Assembly (NCBI RefSeq): GCF_009711345.1
Contig: NZ_SMMA01000065.1
Coordinates: 299,541 to 363,540 of the forward strand
Direction of reading: 5' to 3'
DNA from: Pseudovibrio flavus
GTDB taxonomy: Bacteria; Pseudomonadota; Alphaproteobacteria; Rhizobiales; Stappiaceae
Length of the DNA: 64,000 bases
The stretch's first letter is position 1, and each line of letters opens with the position of its first letter. The notes beneath the pieces were generated by a model. The model worked only from the letters and a program-made list of their open reading frames with translations, made no database searches and was not told the origin of the DNA. A program made the translations under genes and the position numbers. This document shows positions 1-8,707 of this stretch, in pieces.

Positions 1-34
1 AGCTCCGACGAAGCAAAGCGCTTCGGTAAAGCGG

Positions 35-110
35 GCCCGGATAGCTCAGTTGGTAGAGCAGCGGATTGAAAATCCGCGTGTCGGCGGTTCAAATCCGTCT
101 CCGGGCACCA
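35..110 (+). tRNA. tRNA-Phe (GAA anticodon)
   Basis: A 76-base cloverleaf with genome-encoded CCA. The acceptor stem pairs GCCCGGA with TCCGGGC, the D arm reads AGCTCAGTTGGTAGAGC, the anticodon loop carries GAA at 68-70, and the T arm contains GGTTCAAATCC. A run of seven T begins at 114, a likely terminator. An identical copy lies in opposite orientation at 738-813, so this gene is one arm of an inverted repeat. Confidence 0.97.
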
Positions 111-319
111 CTCTTTTTTTCCATGTAAATTATAGAACATAAAGCTCGAACGAGTGAGTGATCGCTTCGTGTTTCGTTGTTGGTTGCGCTTGTTTCCAGT
201 GCATTACTGGTTGCCATTTTTTCGCCAATACCAATCCTGAATTGCAACAAATCTCCATCAAACTCTGGCCATAAGATAAGTATAATTACTTACTCGTAAC
301 CCAAGAAAGGAGTATTCGA

Positions 320-421
320 ATGGGAAAAAGTAATCCGCGCCCACATAATGGTCCGAGCACGACGGGCAATCCCTCTGGTGGCGGACGGGGAAATAACCCT
401 CCAGGAGGCAAAGGGAAATAA
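320..421 (+). CDS. small Gly/Pro/Asn-rich protein, 33 aa, unknown
   Basis: ATG at 320 is preceded by AAGAAAGGAG with about 7 bases spacing, one of the better ribosome binding sites here, and the frame runs 33 codons to TAA. The product is a low-complexity basic peptide built from Gly, Pro, Asn, Ser and Lys (begins MGKSNPRPHNGP, ends PPGGKGK), with no hydrophobic segment and so no secretion signal. It is the only plausible gene between the two inverted tRNA-Phe genes. I do not recognise the family. The strong RBS argues for a real gene; the short length and biased composition argue caution. Confidence 0.45.
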   Translation: MGKSNPRPHNGPSTTGNPSGGGRGNNPPGGKGK

Positions 422-737
422 CCAAACCCACTTTAATGCAGCTTTATGCTGGACTTGCACCATCGCCATTGGCGGTGGTGTCTTCAATAAACACTTTTCC
501 CTACGATCTCAGGTGGTGCTCTTTGCATATTCTGGGTCGCTCTGTCCAAAGCGCGTATATAGCCTGCGGTGATTGTAGCTCTTCCGAGGGCTGTGGGAGC
601 ATTGTTTGTGGGGTAGGGCGCGCTTCAGGGCCAACGCGGTCCATTGCTCTATTAGAGCTCTCTACGCTCAAAAAAAGCGGACACAGCGGCTTGCGCAGAC
701 GGTTGAATTTCTTGCTGAATGAAATTTGTAAGGAAAG
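422..737. other. spacer between small ORF and second tRNA-Phe
   Basis: No convincing gene. The open frames here (107 aa plus, 93 aa minus) lack ribosome binding sites and family signatures, and one runs into the tRNA. No T-rich terminator or clear promoter was seen. Confidence 0.5.
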
Positions 738-813
738 TGGTGCCCGGAGACGGATTTGAACCGCCGACACGCGGATTTTCAATCCGCTGCTCTACCAACT
801 GAGCTATCCGGGC
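738..813 (-). tRNA. tRNA-Phe (GAA anticodon), second copy
   Basis: Exact reverse complement of the tRNA at 35-110, including CCA (TGGT at 738-741 on the plus strand). Its upstream flank (814-843) is also similar to that of the first copy. It points toward the first tRNA, opposite in orientation. Both copies keep all cloverleaf pairs, so both should be functional. Confidence 0.97.
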
Positions 814-990
814 CTACTTCATCGAAGCGCTTCGCTTCGTCGGGGCCTGTTGCCCCGTGAGGTGAGCGTCTTATAGAAACTGCTCGGCCCCTTGTCTAGA
901 ACCTTTTGAAAGAATTTTCAAAATTCTACTGAGTTTTCACCAGCCCTGTTAATTTTTGAAAACACAGGCAGAATCCGAAGCTCCAAAAGC

Positions 991-2043
991 CTAGGTCTTG
1001 GGTACGTCAAGGCTCTTAACAAGCTCTACAGAAAGGGAAAGGGCTTTTCCTGCCGCCATACACATGGATGGAAGGATCATCCATTCTAGTGTCCACGCTG
1101 CCCCTGAGCGCTCTTGCTCATGGATTACGGCTTGATGCATTCCAGATAGATGGATCGCATTATAGCGCCCCAACGAAACCAGAACTTCCGCTTTCACCGG
1201 ATTGCGCTTGTGAGGCATTGCAGAGGAACTGCCTCCGCTACGGATGGTGAGTTCATCAACGCCTTGCTGAACCATCAAGGCAACATCCTGCCCCAGCTTG
1301 GCAAGGCTTCCTGTAAGCCTAGAAAGCACGTCAGCATAACGAACAAGGATATCCCGCTGAGCGTGCCAGCAGGAGGACGAGCTAACCAATCCAAGTCGGC
1401 CCGCTATCTCGTCAGTGATCTCTTGTCCTTTATCACCAAACGCATGGCGTGTGCCTACAGCTCCGCCCAGTTGCACTGGTAGTGACGTGGTCACTTCATC
1501 AAGTGTTTGGGTAATTGCAGCGATAGATCGCTGCCATACATCAATGCGTGCTGTTAGGGGAATGGGCAGCGCCGCTTGCATACGCGTTCGGCCCATAATC
1601 TCTACACCGGACGCTTGCTCGCAAAGCGAGCGTAAAGCAGCATTCAGTTGGTCTATTCGCCCGCTTAGAATACCTGCTGTTTCCTTGAGGCTGAGAACGG
1701 TTGCCGTGTCCATCACATCCTGACTGGTTGCGCCAGTGTGGATTGCTTTGGCGTACGTCTCCCCAACATGAGCGCGGAACTGACGGACGAACTCGGGGAT
1801 CGTTACGCCATCTTCCGATGTCTTTTGCGCAATCACAGCAACATCTGGCTGAAAGGTACCTGCCAGTTGATCGACCGCCAAGCCTGCACCGGTTTCAGCT
1901 AAGCCTGCCTTTTCCAAGGCGTAGGCCAACGCAACTTCAAAGGCTATGTAGTGCTTTAAAGTTGCGGCTTCACCGAAAGCGTCCGCAACCTCCTTGTCAT
2001 CTAGAAGATTGCTGAACAGTGCGTTGGGGCCGATCATTGGCAT
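991..2043 (-). CDS. pcaB: 3-carboxy-cis,cis-muconate cycloisomerase
   Basis: Converts 3-carboxy-cis,cis-muconate to 4-carboxymuconolactone, the second ring-derived step of the protocatechuate pathway. The protein (350 aa) belongs to the fumarase/aspartase/adenylosuccinate lyase superfamily; the signature GSSSAMPHKRNPVKAEV lies near residue 270, and the TGATSQDVMDTA segment is the upstream active-site loop. It is shorter than the ~450-residue pseudomonad enzyme, as I recall is usual in rhizobial PcaB. It is the last gene of the pca operon, 3 bases after pcaF. Unlike the common pcaDCHGB order, it is separated from pcaG here by I, J and F. The AT-rich palindrome AGAATTTTCAAAATTCT at 911-927 may help end the transcript. 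Confidence 0.93.
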   Translation of the reverse strand: MPMIGPNALFSNLLDDKEVADAFGEAATLKHYIAFEVALAYALEKAGLAETGAGLAVDQLAGTFQPDVAVIAQKTSEDGVTIPEFVRQFRAHVGETYAKAIHTGATSQDVMDTATVLSLKETAGILSGRIDQLNAALRSLCEQASGVEIMGRTRMQAALPIPLTARIDVWQRSIAAITQTLDEVTTSLPVQLGGAVGTRHAFGDKGQEITDEIAGRLGLVSSSSCWHAQRDILVRYADVLSRLTGSLAKLGQDVALMVQQGVDELTIRSGGSSSAMPHKRNPVKAEVLVSLGRYNAIHLSGMHQAVIHEQERSGAAWTLEWMILPSMCMAAGKALSLSVELVKSLDVPKT

Positions 2044-2046
2044 AGA

Positions 2047-3252
2047 TCAGTCCCTTTCCAGAGCGATGGCGATACCTTGGCCAACACCAATGCACATCGT
2101 TGCTAGAGCTCTGCGCTTACCAGTCAAGGAAAGCTCAAGTGCAGCAGTACCGGTAATGCGGGCGCCAGACATGCCAAGCGGGTGCCCAAGAGCGATTGCA
2201 CCGCCGTTGGGGTTAACATGCTCTGCGGCTTCATCAATACCGAGTTCACGTAAGACAGCGATACCCTGACTTGCAAAGGCTTCGTTCAGCTCAATGACAT
2301 CAAAGTCGGTTGCTTTAAGGCTAAGACGTGCGCACAGCTTCTTGGCTGCAGGAGCAGGGCCAATGCCCATGATGCGCGGCTCAACACCTGCAGTAGCACC
2401 GCCAACAACGCGGGCTAGGGGCGTTAGGCCATACTTCTTGACCGCTTCCGCTGAGGCAATCAAAAGCGCTGCCGAGCCGTCGTTGACACCAGACGCGTTA
2501 CCTGCAGTCACACTTCCGTTTGCACGAAATGGAGTTGGCAACTTCGACAGCTTTTCAGCGGTCGTGCCCGCCCGTGGGTGCTCGTCAGTCGCTACTACTA
2601 CCGGATCACCCTTGCGCTGAGGAATGGTCACTTCGACGATCTCTTTGGCAAAGCGACCGCTTTCCTGCGCAATAGCAGCTTTGGCCTGTGAGTTCGCGGC
2701 GAAAGCATCTTGGTCTTCACGGGAAACGCCAAACTCTTCAGCAACGTTTTCACCGGTCTCCGGCATGCTATCCACGCCGAAGGCAGCTTTCATCTTCGGG
2801 TTAATGAAGCGCCAGCCGATTGTGGTGTCGAACACTTCATTGGCGCGAGAAAAAGCGCTAGTTGCCTTTGGCATGACGAAGGGCGCGCGGGTCATGGATT
2901 CAACGCCGCCAGCGATCATCAAGTCCGCTTCACCTGCTTTGATCGCACGAGCTGCCGCGATAACCGCATCCATACCAGAGCCGCAAAGACGGTTCATTGT
3001 GGTGCCCGGTACAACCGTTGGTAGACCTGCAAGGAGTGCCGCCATGCGAGCAACGTTTCGGTTGTCTTCACCTGCCTGATTGGCGCAGCCGTAGATGACG
3101 TCATCAACCGCCGCCCAATCAACACTGGCGTTGCGCTCCATCAAGGCTTTGATAGGCAATGCACCAAGGTCGTCTGTGCGCACGCTTGCAAGCGCTCCAG
3201 CGTAGCGGCCAATTGGTGTGCGAATATAGTCGCAGATATATGCCTCAGACAT
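2047..3252 (-). CDS. pcaF: 3-oxoadipyl-CoA thiolase
   Basis: Cleaves 3-oxoadipyl-CoA with CoA to succinyl-CoA and acetyl-CoA, the last step of the beta-ketoadipate pathway. The 401-residue length is typical of thiolases. Visible motifs are the acyl-enzyme cysteine segment NRLCGSGMDAV near residue 90, the NPNGGAIALGHPLGMSGAR motif with its catalytic His near 350, and the C-terminal CIGVGQGIAIALE with the second catalytic Cys. The opening YICDYIRTPIGRYAGALA is typical of PcaF rather than general acetyl-CoA acetyltransferases. It directly follows pcaJ (stop and start adjacent) and precedes pcaB, which supports the pathway assignment. Confidence 0.95.
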   Translation of the reverse strand: MSEAYICDYIRTPIGRYAGALASVRTDDLGALPIKALMERNASVDWAAVDDVIYGCANQAGEDNRNVARMAALLAGLPTVVPGTTMNRLCGSGMDAVIAAARAIKAGEADLMIAGGVESMTRAPFVMPKATSAFSRANEVFDTTIGWRFINPKMKAAFGVDSMPETGENVAEEFGVSREDQDAFAANSQAKAAIAQESGRFAKEIVEVTIPQRKGDPVVVATDEHPRAGTTAEKLSKLPTPFRANGSVTAGNASGVNDGSAALLIASAEAVKKYGLTPLARVVGGATAGVEPRIMGIGPAPAAKKLCARLSLKATDFDVIELNEAFASQGIAVLRELGIDEAAEHVNPNGGAIALGHPLGMSGARITGTAALELSLTGKRRALATMCIGVGQGIAIALERD

Positions 3253-4056
3253 TTACGCAACCTCCCCTTTGCGTTCAACTTTGCGCCCTTCATGTGCGAT
3301 TCTGGTGCGTTCTTTCAAGTCACGCAGCACTTTGAGTTCATCAGCAGTTGGGGCAGGGGTTTCTTCCAGCTTATCAGCAAACTTTACCGTCCAGCCAACG
3401 GTTGCCTGAATATCATCCTTCGTTACGCCCGGATGAAGAGAAACAACGGTGAGCTCTTTGGTTTCTGGATCCGGCTTCCAAATCGCTAGGTCGGTGATTA
3501 GAAGCGTCGGGCCTTTGGTTTTGATACCAATGCGTTGACGATGATCTCCGCCTTCACCGTGCCCGAAGGAGGTGAAGAAGTCGATCTTGTCCACGAAGCC
3601 GCGCTTCGACTGCTTCATCGTGATGTAGACTTCTTGGGAGGATGAGGCGATTTCAGGCGCCCCGCCACCACCCGGAAGGCGCGTTTTAGGCGCGTCGTAA
3701 TCTCCAATCACAGTGGTGTTGATGTTGGCGAAGCGGTCAAGCTGTGCTGCACCAAGAAAACCGATGGAAATGCGCCCGCCCTGCAGCCAGTAACGGAACA
3801 TTTCCGGCACTGAAACAGTGGTGAGCGCGGTATCGCAAAGCTCACCATCGCCAATGGAAAGAGGAAGCGCTTCCGGAGCGGTGCCGATGGTGCCGCTTTC
3901 ATAAATCAGGGTGATGTCAGGAGCATGGGTTAGCCGTGCAACGTTACACGCAGCAGATGGGGCTCCAATGCCGACAAAACAAACGTCGTCATTTCCCAAA
4001 GCACGGGAAGCTGCGATGGTCATCATCTCATCGGGGGTAAAATCAAGAGTGCTCAT
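3253..4056 (-). CDS. pcaJ: 3-oxoadipate CoA-transferase subunit B
   Basis: With the upstream subunit it transfers CoA from succinyl-CoA to 3-oxoadipate. The 267 aa length and the segment LIYESGTIGTAPEALP, whose Glu should be the covalent CoA acceptor, fit the beta subunit of family I CoA-transferases. The pair of 284 and 267 residues resembles the longer CatI/CatJ-type enzymes more than the ~230/213-residue pseudomonad PcaI/PcaJ; this comparison is from memory. The start overlaps the pcaI stop by 4 bases, so the subunits are translationally coupled. The gene lies between catabolic pca genes, which favours 3-oxoadipate over glutaconate as substrate. Confidence 0.9.
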   Translation of the reverse strand: MSTLDFTPDEMMTIAASRALGNDDVCFVGIGAPSAACNVARLTHAPDITLIYESGTIGTAPEALPLSIGDGELCDTALTTVSVPEMFRYWLQGGRISIGFLGAAQLDRFANINTTVIGDYDAPKTRLPGGGGAPEIASSSQEVYITMKQSKRGFVDKIDFFTSFGHGEGGDHRQRIGIKTKGPTLLITDLAIWKPDPETKELTVVSLHPGVTKDDIQATVGWTVKFADKLEETPAPTADELKVLRDLKERTRIAHEGRKVERKGEVA

Positions 4057-4907
4057 TGGTTTACCTCCAACCCCTCGACACGTTCGCTAAAGACGTTTGT
4101 AGACGCTGCCACGACGTTTTCCTGCATCCACGACTGGAAACGGTCTCGGTCAGCTGCCACCTTGTCCCAAGCAATGTAGTAGTTGTTGTCGCGGCCATAA
4201 TAGCCTTGAGCGTAGGAGGGGTGCGCTCCGCCCTTAACAACGCAGATCGCTGTTACGGTCCAGTGCGGCAGGACACAGGCGTTCGGATGCGCTTCCAGAT
4301 CATCAACGATCTCTTCAACCGTCACGATGGAGCGCTTTGCAGCAAGTACCGCTTCTTTTTGAACGCCAACAATGCCTTCGATGAGGACATTGCCTTTGCG
4401 GTCAGCCTTGAGGGCATGAATGACCGCCACATCGGGTCTCAGCGCTGGTACTGCGGCTAGTTCTTCACCGGAAAACGGACAGGTGATGGACTTGATGTTC
4501 GGGTTCACATCTTTAAGGCCCGCGCCCATGTATCCGCGCATAACGGCCAGTGGCAGGCCAGCAGCGCCTGCCTCATAGGCGTTTGCCATTGCAGCGTGGG
4601 AATGCTCTTCAAGCTCGATAGAGCGAGGCCAGCTATTCTCAACGGCATCACGTACGCGGCGTAGAAGCCCAACACCCGGATTTCCTGCATAAGAGAAGAT
4701 CATTTTCTTCACGAGGCCCATCCCGACCAACTGGTCGTAGATGAGGTCCGGTGTCATACGAATGACCGTAAGCTCATCAATGCCTTGACGGATCACCTCA
4801 TGCGCAACCGCATGAGGGATCAAGTGGGTAAAGCCTTCAAAGGCAACGCTATCGCCGGATGAGATGATGCTCGAAACGGCGTCCTTAAGTTCCAAAAATT
4901 TTGCCAT
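4053..4907 (-). CDS. pcaI: 3-oxoadipate CoA-transferase subunit A
   Basis: Alpha subunit of the succinyl-CoA:3-oxoadipate CoA-transferase. The 284-residue protein has the N-terminal glycine-rich region GDSVAFEGFTHLIPHAVAHEVIRQG (residues 17-42) and the central GAGLKDVNPNIKSITCPFSGE, as in the CatI/GctA-like alpha subunits. It starts at ATG 4907, 12 bases after pcaG in the direction of transcription, and ends in an ATGA overlap with pcaJ. Placing I and J directly after H and G lets one transcript encode every step from protocatechuate to the CoA ester. Confidence 0.9.
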   Translation of the reverse strand: MAKFLELKDAVSSIISSGDSVAFEGFTHLIPHAVAHEVIRQGIDELTVIRMTPDLIYDQLVGMGLVKKMIFSYAGNPGVGLLRRVRDAVENSWPRSIELEEHSHAAMANAYEAGAAGLPLAVMRGYMGAGLKDVNPNIKSITCPFSGEELAAVPALRPDVAVIHALKADRKGNVLIEGIVGVQKEAVLAAKRSIVTVEEIVDDLEAHPNACVLPHWTVTAICVVKGGAHPSYAQGYYGRDNNYYIAWDKVAADRDRFQSWMQENVVAASTNVFSERVEGLEVNQ

Positions 4908-4919
4908 GTTCCGCTAAAC

Positions 4920-5531
4920 TCAGATATCCAGAAAGACCGTTTCGTTTTCACCCTGAATATGAATATCAAAGGTGTAGGTAGAGCCTTCACGGTTGGCGAT
5001 CAGCGTCGCAACGCGGGAGCGATGCTCGATGCTTCCAAGAACCGGATCAGCGGCGTTTGCAGCTTCTTCCTCAGGAAAGTACATGCGGGTGTTCAGGCCA
5101 ACGTTAATACCACGCGCCACGATCCAGAAGCTGATATGCGGTGCTTGTGTGCGGCCACGCGGAGCAGGAACTGAAGCCGGTTTGATTGTCTCGAAAACAA
5201 ACTCACCCGTTTCCGGTTCGACCGGCTGGCGGCCCCAACCGGCAAAGTTCGGATCAGCTTCGCCGCGTGTATCGGAAGGGCTATTGAACAAGCCGTTGCT
5301 GTCTGCCTGCCAAATCTCGATCATGGCGTCTTTCAGGGCAGTGCCGGTTCCATCGTATATGCGGCCACGAACAGTAATGCGCTCGCCCTTGGTATCCTCG
5401 TTCACCATTCTTGCACCCAGATCTTCTTCAAAGATACCGTGGTTGCCGATGGAGTTTGGCATGCAGCCGATGTGAACGTACGGGCCGGCAGTCTGAGATG
5501 GGCTTTCCTTTAGAGGATCAAGTTCATGCAT
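4920..5531 (-). CDS. pcaG: protocatechuate 3,4-dioxygenase alpha subunit
   Basis: Non-catalytic alpha chain of the (alpha-beta-Fe)n intradiol dioxygenase. I chose ATG 5531, giving 203 aa starting MHELDPLKESPSQTAGPYVHIG, because SQTAGPYVHIG is the conserved N-terminus of PcaG and the pcaH stop ends one base upstream (TGATATG). A longer frame to 5612 would overlap pcaH by ~80 bases. The segments DAMIEIWQADSNGLFNSP and APHISFWIVARGINVGLNTRMYFP match the beta chain but lack its iron ligands, as expected for the alpha chain. It forms the heterodimer with PcaH. Confidence 0.95.
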   Translation of the reverse strand: MHELDPLKESPSQTAGPYVHIGCMPNSIGNHGIFEEDLGARMVNEDTKGERITVRGRIYDGTGTALKDAMIEIWQADSNGLFNSPSDTRGEADPNFAGWGRQPVEPETGEFVFETIKPASVPAPRGRTQAPHISFWIVARGINVGLNTRMYFPEEEAANAADPVLGSIEHRSRVATLIANREGSTYTFDIHIQGENETVFLDI

Positions 5532-5532
5532 A

Positions 5533-6273
5533 TCAGTTGCCCTCCAGACGGTTGTCGAATTTGGTTGAGCGACGACCGCGCAGCACAATGTCAAAGCGGT
5601 ACGCGCGGGCATCCATAGGAATTGTGTTGTTCATGTCCAGCTTGGCGGTGAGCTGGTCAATCGCAGCGTCATCCTTGATGGTATTGACGATCGGGCAAAG
5701 GCCGATGTGCGGGTCACCCTCAAAGTACATCTGAGTGATCAAACGCTGCGCAAAGCCAGCGCCGAACAAAGAAAAGTGGATGTGAGCAGGGCGCCAGTCG
5801 TTCACACCGTTTGGCCATGGGTACGGACCCGGCTTGATGGTGCGGAATGCATAGTAGCCATCTACATCGGTGATGGTGCGCCCGCAGCCGCCAAAGTTGG
5901 GGTCAAGCGGAGCGAGATAAGCGTCTTTCTTGTGACGGTAACGACCGCCAGCGTTCGCCTGCCAAACTTCGATCAACGCATTGGATACGCCTTTGCCGCG
6001 CTCGTCCAGTACTCTGCCGTGTACTACGATACGCTCACCCAAAGCGCTTTCACCGTTCTTGGCATAGTTCAATGTCAGGTCATCATCGAGCTGACCAAGA
6101 ATGTTATGACCGAAAACAGGACCTGTAATCTCAGAGATGGTGCTGTCCAGTCGAAGGAGAGGCTTTTGCGGTGAACGCAAAATGCTCGTGCGGTACCATG
6201 GTGTATAGGCCTTTGGCTGCCACTCATGGTCTCTCGGGTAAAAAGCGCCTTGCTCTACCTTGTTCGACGTCAT
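5533..6273 (-). CDS. pcaH: protocatechuate 3,4-dioxygenase beta subunit
   Basis: Catalytic chain that opens the protocatechuate ring to 3-carboxy-cis,cis-muconate using non-heme Fe(III). In the 246-residue protein the iron ligands are visible with the spacing known for the Pseudomonas enzyme: Tyr112 (GGRYRHKKD), Tyr151 (GPYPWPN), His164 and His166 (RPAHIHFS), with the substrate-site Arg161 between them. The start overlaps the pcaDC stop in an ATGA, so translation is probably coupled. pcaG follows one base after its stop, matching the 1:1 subunit need. Confidence 0.97.
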   Translation of the reverse strand: MTSNKVEQGAFYPRDHEWQPKAYTPWYRTSILRSPQKPLLRLDSTISEITGPVFGHNILGQLDDDLTLNYAKNGESALGERIVVHGRVLDERGKGVSNALIEVWQANAGGRYRHKKDAYLAPLDPNFGGCGRTITDVDGYYAFRTIKPGPYPWPNGVNDWRPAHIHFSLFGAGFAQRLITQMYFEGDPHIGLCPIVNTIKDDAAIDQLTAKLDMNNTIPMDARAYRFDIVLRGRRSTKFDNRLEGN

Positions 6274-7469
6274 GCTTTCCCCTCCCTCTCGCCGTTCTCG
6301 GCGACTGTTTTTTTGACGACTTTGATTGCGCTATTGGCCGCTGGCACACCGGCGTAGATGGCGACGTGCAGCATCGCTTCGCAAAGGTCCTCCAAAGTCG
6401 CACCAGTATTCGTAGTAGCGCGTACGTGCATTGCAACTTCTTCTTCGTGCCCCAACGCAGCCAGAAGCGCAATTGTCACAATGGAGCGTTCCCTCAACGT
6501 CCATTGCTGCCTAGACCATACGTGGCCCCAAGCAGCTTCTGTTATGAGTTGCTGGAATGGTTCATCAAAGGGCGTTGAGTTGCGGCTGGCTCGGTCAACG
6601 TGAGGATTTCCCAAAACCTCGCGCCGTGTGCTCATGCCTTGCTCGTAGCGGTCCACGTTACTCGCTGCTTCGCCAACGATAGAAATCGCCGATATGAAGC
6701 GTGTAATGAGAGCGGCGGAAGCCTCAGGGGCTTCAACGCACGGCAAATGTCCTGCTCCAGCTATTTCATGATACTCGGCGTTTGGAATGATCTCGGCAGC
6801 TTGACGAACCACTTGCGGAGTGGTCGCGCCGTCCTCGCTTCCCACCAAGCAAAGTGTTGGTACCGCAATCGTGGAGGCCATTTGGGTGTAGTCGCCGTCA
6901 CGAATAGCCTCGCAGGTGCGGATGTAACCTGTCGCATTGGTGCGCACCAGCATGTTGCGAAATGCAGAAAGGGCCGCGGGTTGTTCATCTCTGAAAGATT
7001 GAGAGAACCAGCGCTCCATCGTCGCACTTGCAATGGAAACCATTCCGGTTTCCCGAACGCGGTCAATGCGTGCTTGCCAAAGCCCTGCATCGCCGATTTT
7101 CGGAGCACTGTCCATAATAACAAGACCGCTAAAAAGCTCAGGTCGCTTTGTACAGACATCTAGAGCAATTATTCCGCCCACGGATAAGCCGCAAACCACA
7201 GCATCGCTCAATTCCAGAGCATCCATAAGCCCGATCAGGTCATCGCCGAGCTGGCCAATGTCGTACTTTTCATCGCCGATATCGGAAAGGCCATGCCCGC
7301 GTTTGTCGTAGCAAAGCACGCCAATATGGCTTGGCAGGAACTCAATAAACTGGTCCCAAATACGAAAATCCGTCCCAAGGGAATTAATAAGCACAAGGGT
7401 TTTCGCCCCCCGTGATGCTTTTCGGTACCGATAATGCACGGCAAGCGAATTTATGCTCTCGAACAACAT
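6270..7469 (-). CDS. pcaDC: fused 3-oxoadipate enol-lactonase / 4-carboxymuconolactone decarboxylase
   Basis: A bifunctional 399-residue protein. Residues 1-262 are an alpha/beta hydrolase (PcaD) with nucleophile Ser96 in GLSVG, the GTDFRIW oxyanion region near 32 and catalytic His241 in GAGHLP. Residues ~280-399 are a carboxymuconolactone decarboxylase (PcaC) with [30 protein letters not shown] and the [23 protein letters not shown] block. Both halves look complete, and the frame is open without interruption, so the fusion seems genuine. Such fusions are called PcaL in actinobacteria; separate pcaD and pcaC are the rule I know for rhizobia. ATG 7469 is chosen because TAGGAGGACGTGC lies right upstream and homology begins there. 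First gene of the operon, divergent from pcaQ. Confidence 0.93.
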   Translation of the reverse strand: MLFESINSLAVHYRYRKASRGAKTLVLINSLGTDFRIWDQFIEFLPSHIGVLCYDKRGHGLSDIGDEKYDIGQLGDDLIGLMDALELSDAVVCGLSVGGIIALDVCTKRPELFSGLVIMDSAPKIGDAGLWQARIDRVRETGMVSIASATMERWFSQSFRDEQPAALSAFRNMLVRTNATGYIRTCEAIRDGDYTQMASTIAVPTLCLVGSEDGATTPQVVRQAAEIIPNAEYHEIAGAGHLPCVEAPEASAALITRFISAISIVGEAASNVDRYEQGMSTRREVLGNPHVDRASRNSTPFDEPFQQLITEAAWGHVWSRQQWTLRERSIVTIALLAALGHEEEVAMHVRATTNTGATLEDLCEAMLHVAIYAGVPAANSAIKVVKKTVAENGEREGKA

Positions 7470-7551
7470 GCACGTCCTCCTAAAGTGAAGATTGCATGAC
7501 AAGTCACCTATGAATAATGTTATTTTCGTAGGTAAACATATCGATTTGAAC
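7470..7551. promoter_or_regulatory. divergent control region between pcaDC and pcaQ
   Basis: Eighty-two bases separate the chosen start codons of the pca operon and the LysR gene. LysR regulators of the PcaQ type activate the divergent operon from such a region. A near-palindrome AATAATGTTATT lies at 7513-7524, but I do not see a clean copy of the ATAACC-N4-GGTTAT type box recalled for rhizobial PcaQ, nor obvious -35/-10 boxes. The role is inferred from arrangement. Confidence 0.45.
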
Positions 7552-8463
7552 ATGAATCATTTACGCAGATTGAAACTCCGTCACCTCGAAGCATTCGTTG
7601 AAGTTGCTAGACAAAACAGCGTTAGTAGAGCTGCGAAAGCGCTCAACCTTACCCAACCTGCGGTAACCCGCACACTGAAGGAGCTGGAAGAAATCTGCGG
7701 CAAGCCCTTGCTGGAGAAGCAGGGCAGAGGCATCAAGCTTTCCCAGTTTGGTGAGGTCTTTTTGCGTCACGCGGGGCAATCTCTTGCTTCTGCAAGAAAC
7801 GGTGTCAAGGCGCTTACCCAGCTCTCACATTCGCAAGGGCCAAAGGTGCGTATTGGCGCGCTGCCAACGGTTGCGGCCTCTGTAATGCCTCAAGCCGTTA
7901 AAGCCTATCTGGATGCGGGTATGAGGAACCGGCTGCACATCGTCACCGGTGAGAACGAGGTGCTTCTCAATCAACTTCGTAACGGTGACCTTGATATCGT
8001 AGTGGGCCGTCTACCCGCGCCAGAAAAAATGCAGGGGCTTACGTTTGAACCCGCTTACAGGGAGCGCGTTGTCTTCGCAGTAAGTGCCTCTCATCCTCTA
8101 GCCAAGACGAAGCAAGTGTCCATTCAGGACCTTACGGCCTATCCCATGCTGCTTCCATCTGCAGGGTCTATCATCCGGCCTTATGTGGACCGTCTCTTCA
8201 TCGAGCAGGGCGTACCAGAGCCAGAGTCGATCATTGAAACGGTATCCGATTCATTCGGCCGTGCCTTTGCAAATGACTACGATGCGATCTGGGTCATCTC
8301 GCGCGGCGTGATCGCCAGTGAAATTGCAAGTGGCTTAATGATCGAGTTGCCCGTTGAAACCGCAACAACCCTTGGGTCTGTTGGTCTTAGCGTAAAGGCA
8401 GAGGGACAGTTGGAGCCGGCTGCTCAGCTATTTGCGGAGATTTTCTTCGGAATTTGTAGGTAA
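7552..8463 (+). CDS. pcaQ: LysR-family regulator, PcaQ-like
   Basis: A 303-residue LysR-type regulator: N-terminal winged helix-turn-helix (LRHLEAFVEVARQNSVSRAAKALNLTQPAVTRTLKELEE, residues ~9-47) followed by a periplasmic-binding-protein-like effector domain. The opening RLKLRHLEAFVEVARQ closely resembles rhizobial PcaQ and the related GbpR subgroup. I chose ATG 7552 because LysR proteins usually begin only a few residues before the HTH; ATG 7510 would add 14 residues and neither has a strong ribosome site. Being divergent from pcaDC, it most likely activates the operon in response to a pathway intermediate such as beta-carboxymuconate (known for PcaQ, inferred here). Confidence 0.85.
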   Translation: MNHLRRLKLRHLEAFVEVARQNSVSRAAKALNLTQPAVTRTLKELEEICGKPLLEKQGRGIKLSQFGEVFLRHAGQSLASARNGVKALTQLSHSQGPKVRIGALPTVAASVMPQAVKAYLDAGMRNRLHIVTGENEVLLNQLRNGDLDIVVGRLPAPEKMQGLTFEPAYRERVVFAVSASHPLAKTKQVSIQDLTAYPMLLPSAGSIIRPYVDRLFIEQGVPEPESIIETVSDSFGRAFANDYDAIWVISRGVIASEIASGLMIELPVETATTLGSVGLSVKAEGQLEPAAQLFAEIFFGICR

Positions 8464-8522
8464 TCAAAAAATCCGAACAAATAGCAAAGTCATATCGTTC
8501 CGGCGCTTTGCGGTGAAAATGA

Positions 8523-8559
8523 ATACCAAAATCGGTATGGAATACTACGAAACTATAAT
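8523..8559 (+). promoter_or_regulatory. inverted repeat and -10-like box before TRAP genes
   Basis: ATACCAAAATCGGTAT at 8523-8538 is a 16-base inverted repeat (ATACC/GGTAT arms, 6-base spacer), followed by TATAAT at 8554-8559 with a poor -35. This looks like an activator-dependent promoter. The overall pattern is close to the 16-base ATAACC-N4-GGTTAT box I recall for PcaQ, so co-regulation with the pca operon is possible. The rest of 8464-8707 shows nothing else. Confidence 0.4.
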
Positions 8560-8707
8560 TATTCCTTGGTGATCTTCTGTGCCATTGTTCAATCGGGAAA
8601 TTTATCGGCTGAGCTGCAAAAAACAACAAGACGAGGCTCTTTAGCCAAAATTCATTCGATTTTCTTTCTTGTTTGAAGGGCAAATTACTTTTGGGGAGGA
8701 TTTAACT

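Larger units (their letters stand above)
5..843. repeat. inverted repeat of two tRNA-Phe arms
   Basis: Positions 5-110 and the reverse complement of 738-843 match over 106 bases: the 76-base tRNA is identical and the 30 bases upstream match at about 25 positions. Both upstream flanks contain the small palindrome CGAAGCGCTTCG or a near copy. The 627 bases between the arms would be inverted by homologous recombination. Similarity fades just after the CCA end, so what was duplicated is one tRNA gene plus its 5' flank. Confidence 0.9.

Noticed and set aside
7492-7551. Longer PcaQ beginning at TTG 7492 or ATG 7510
   Set aside because: LysR proteins normally start within ~10 residues of the HTH; the extension would occupy most of the divergent promoter. 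ATG 7510 cannot be fully excluded.
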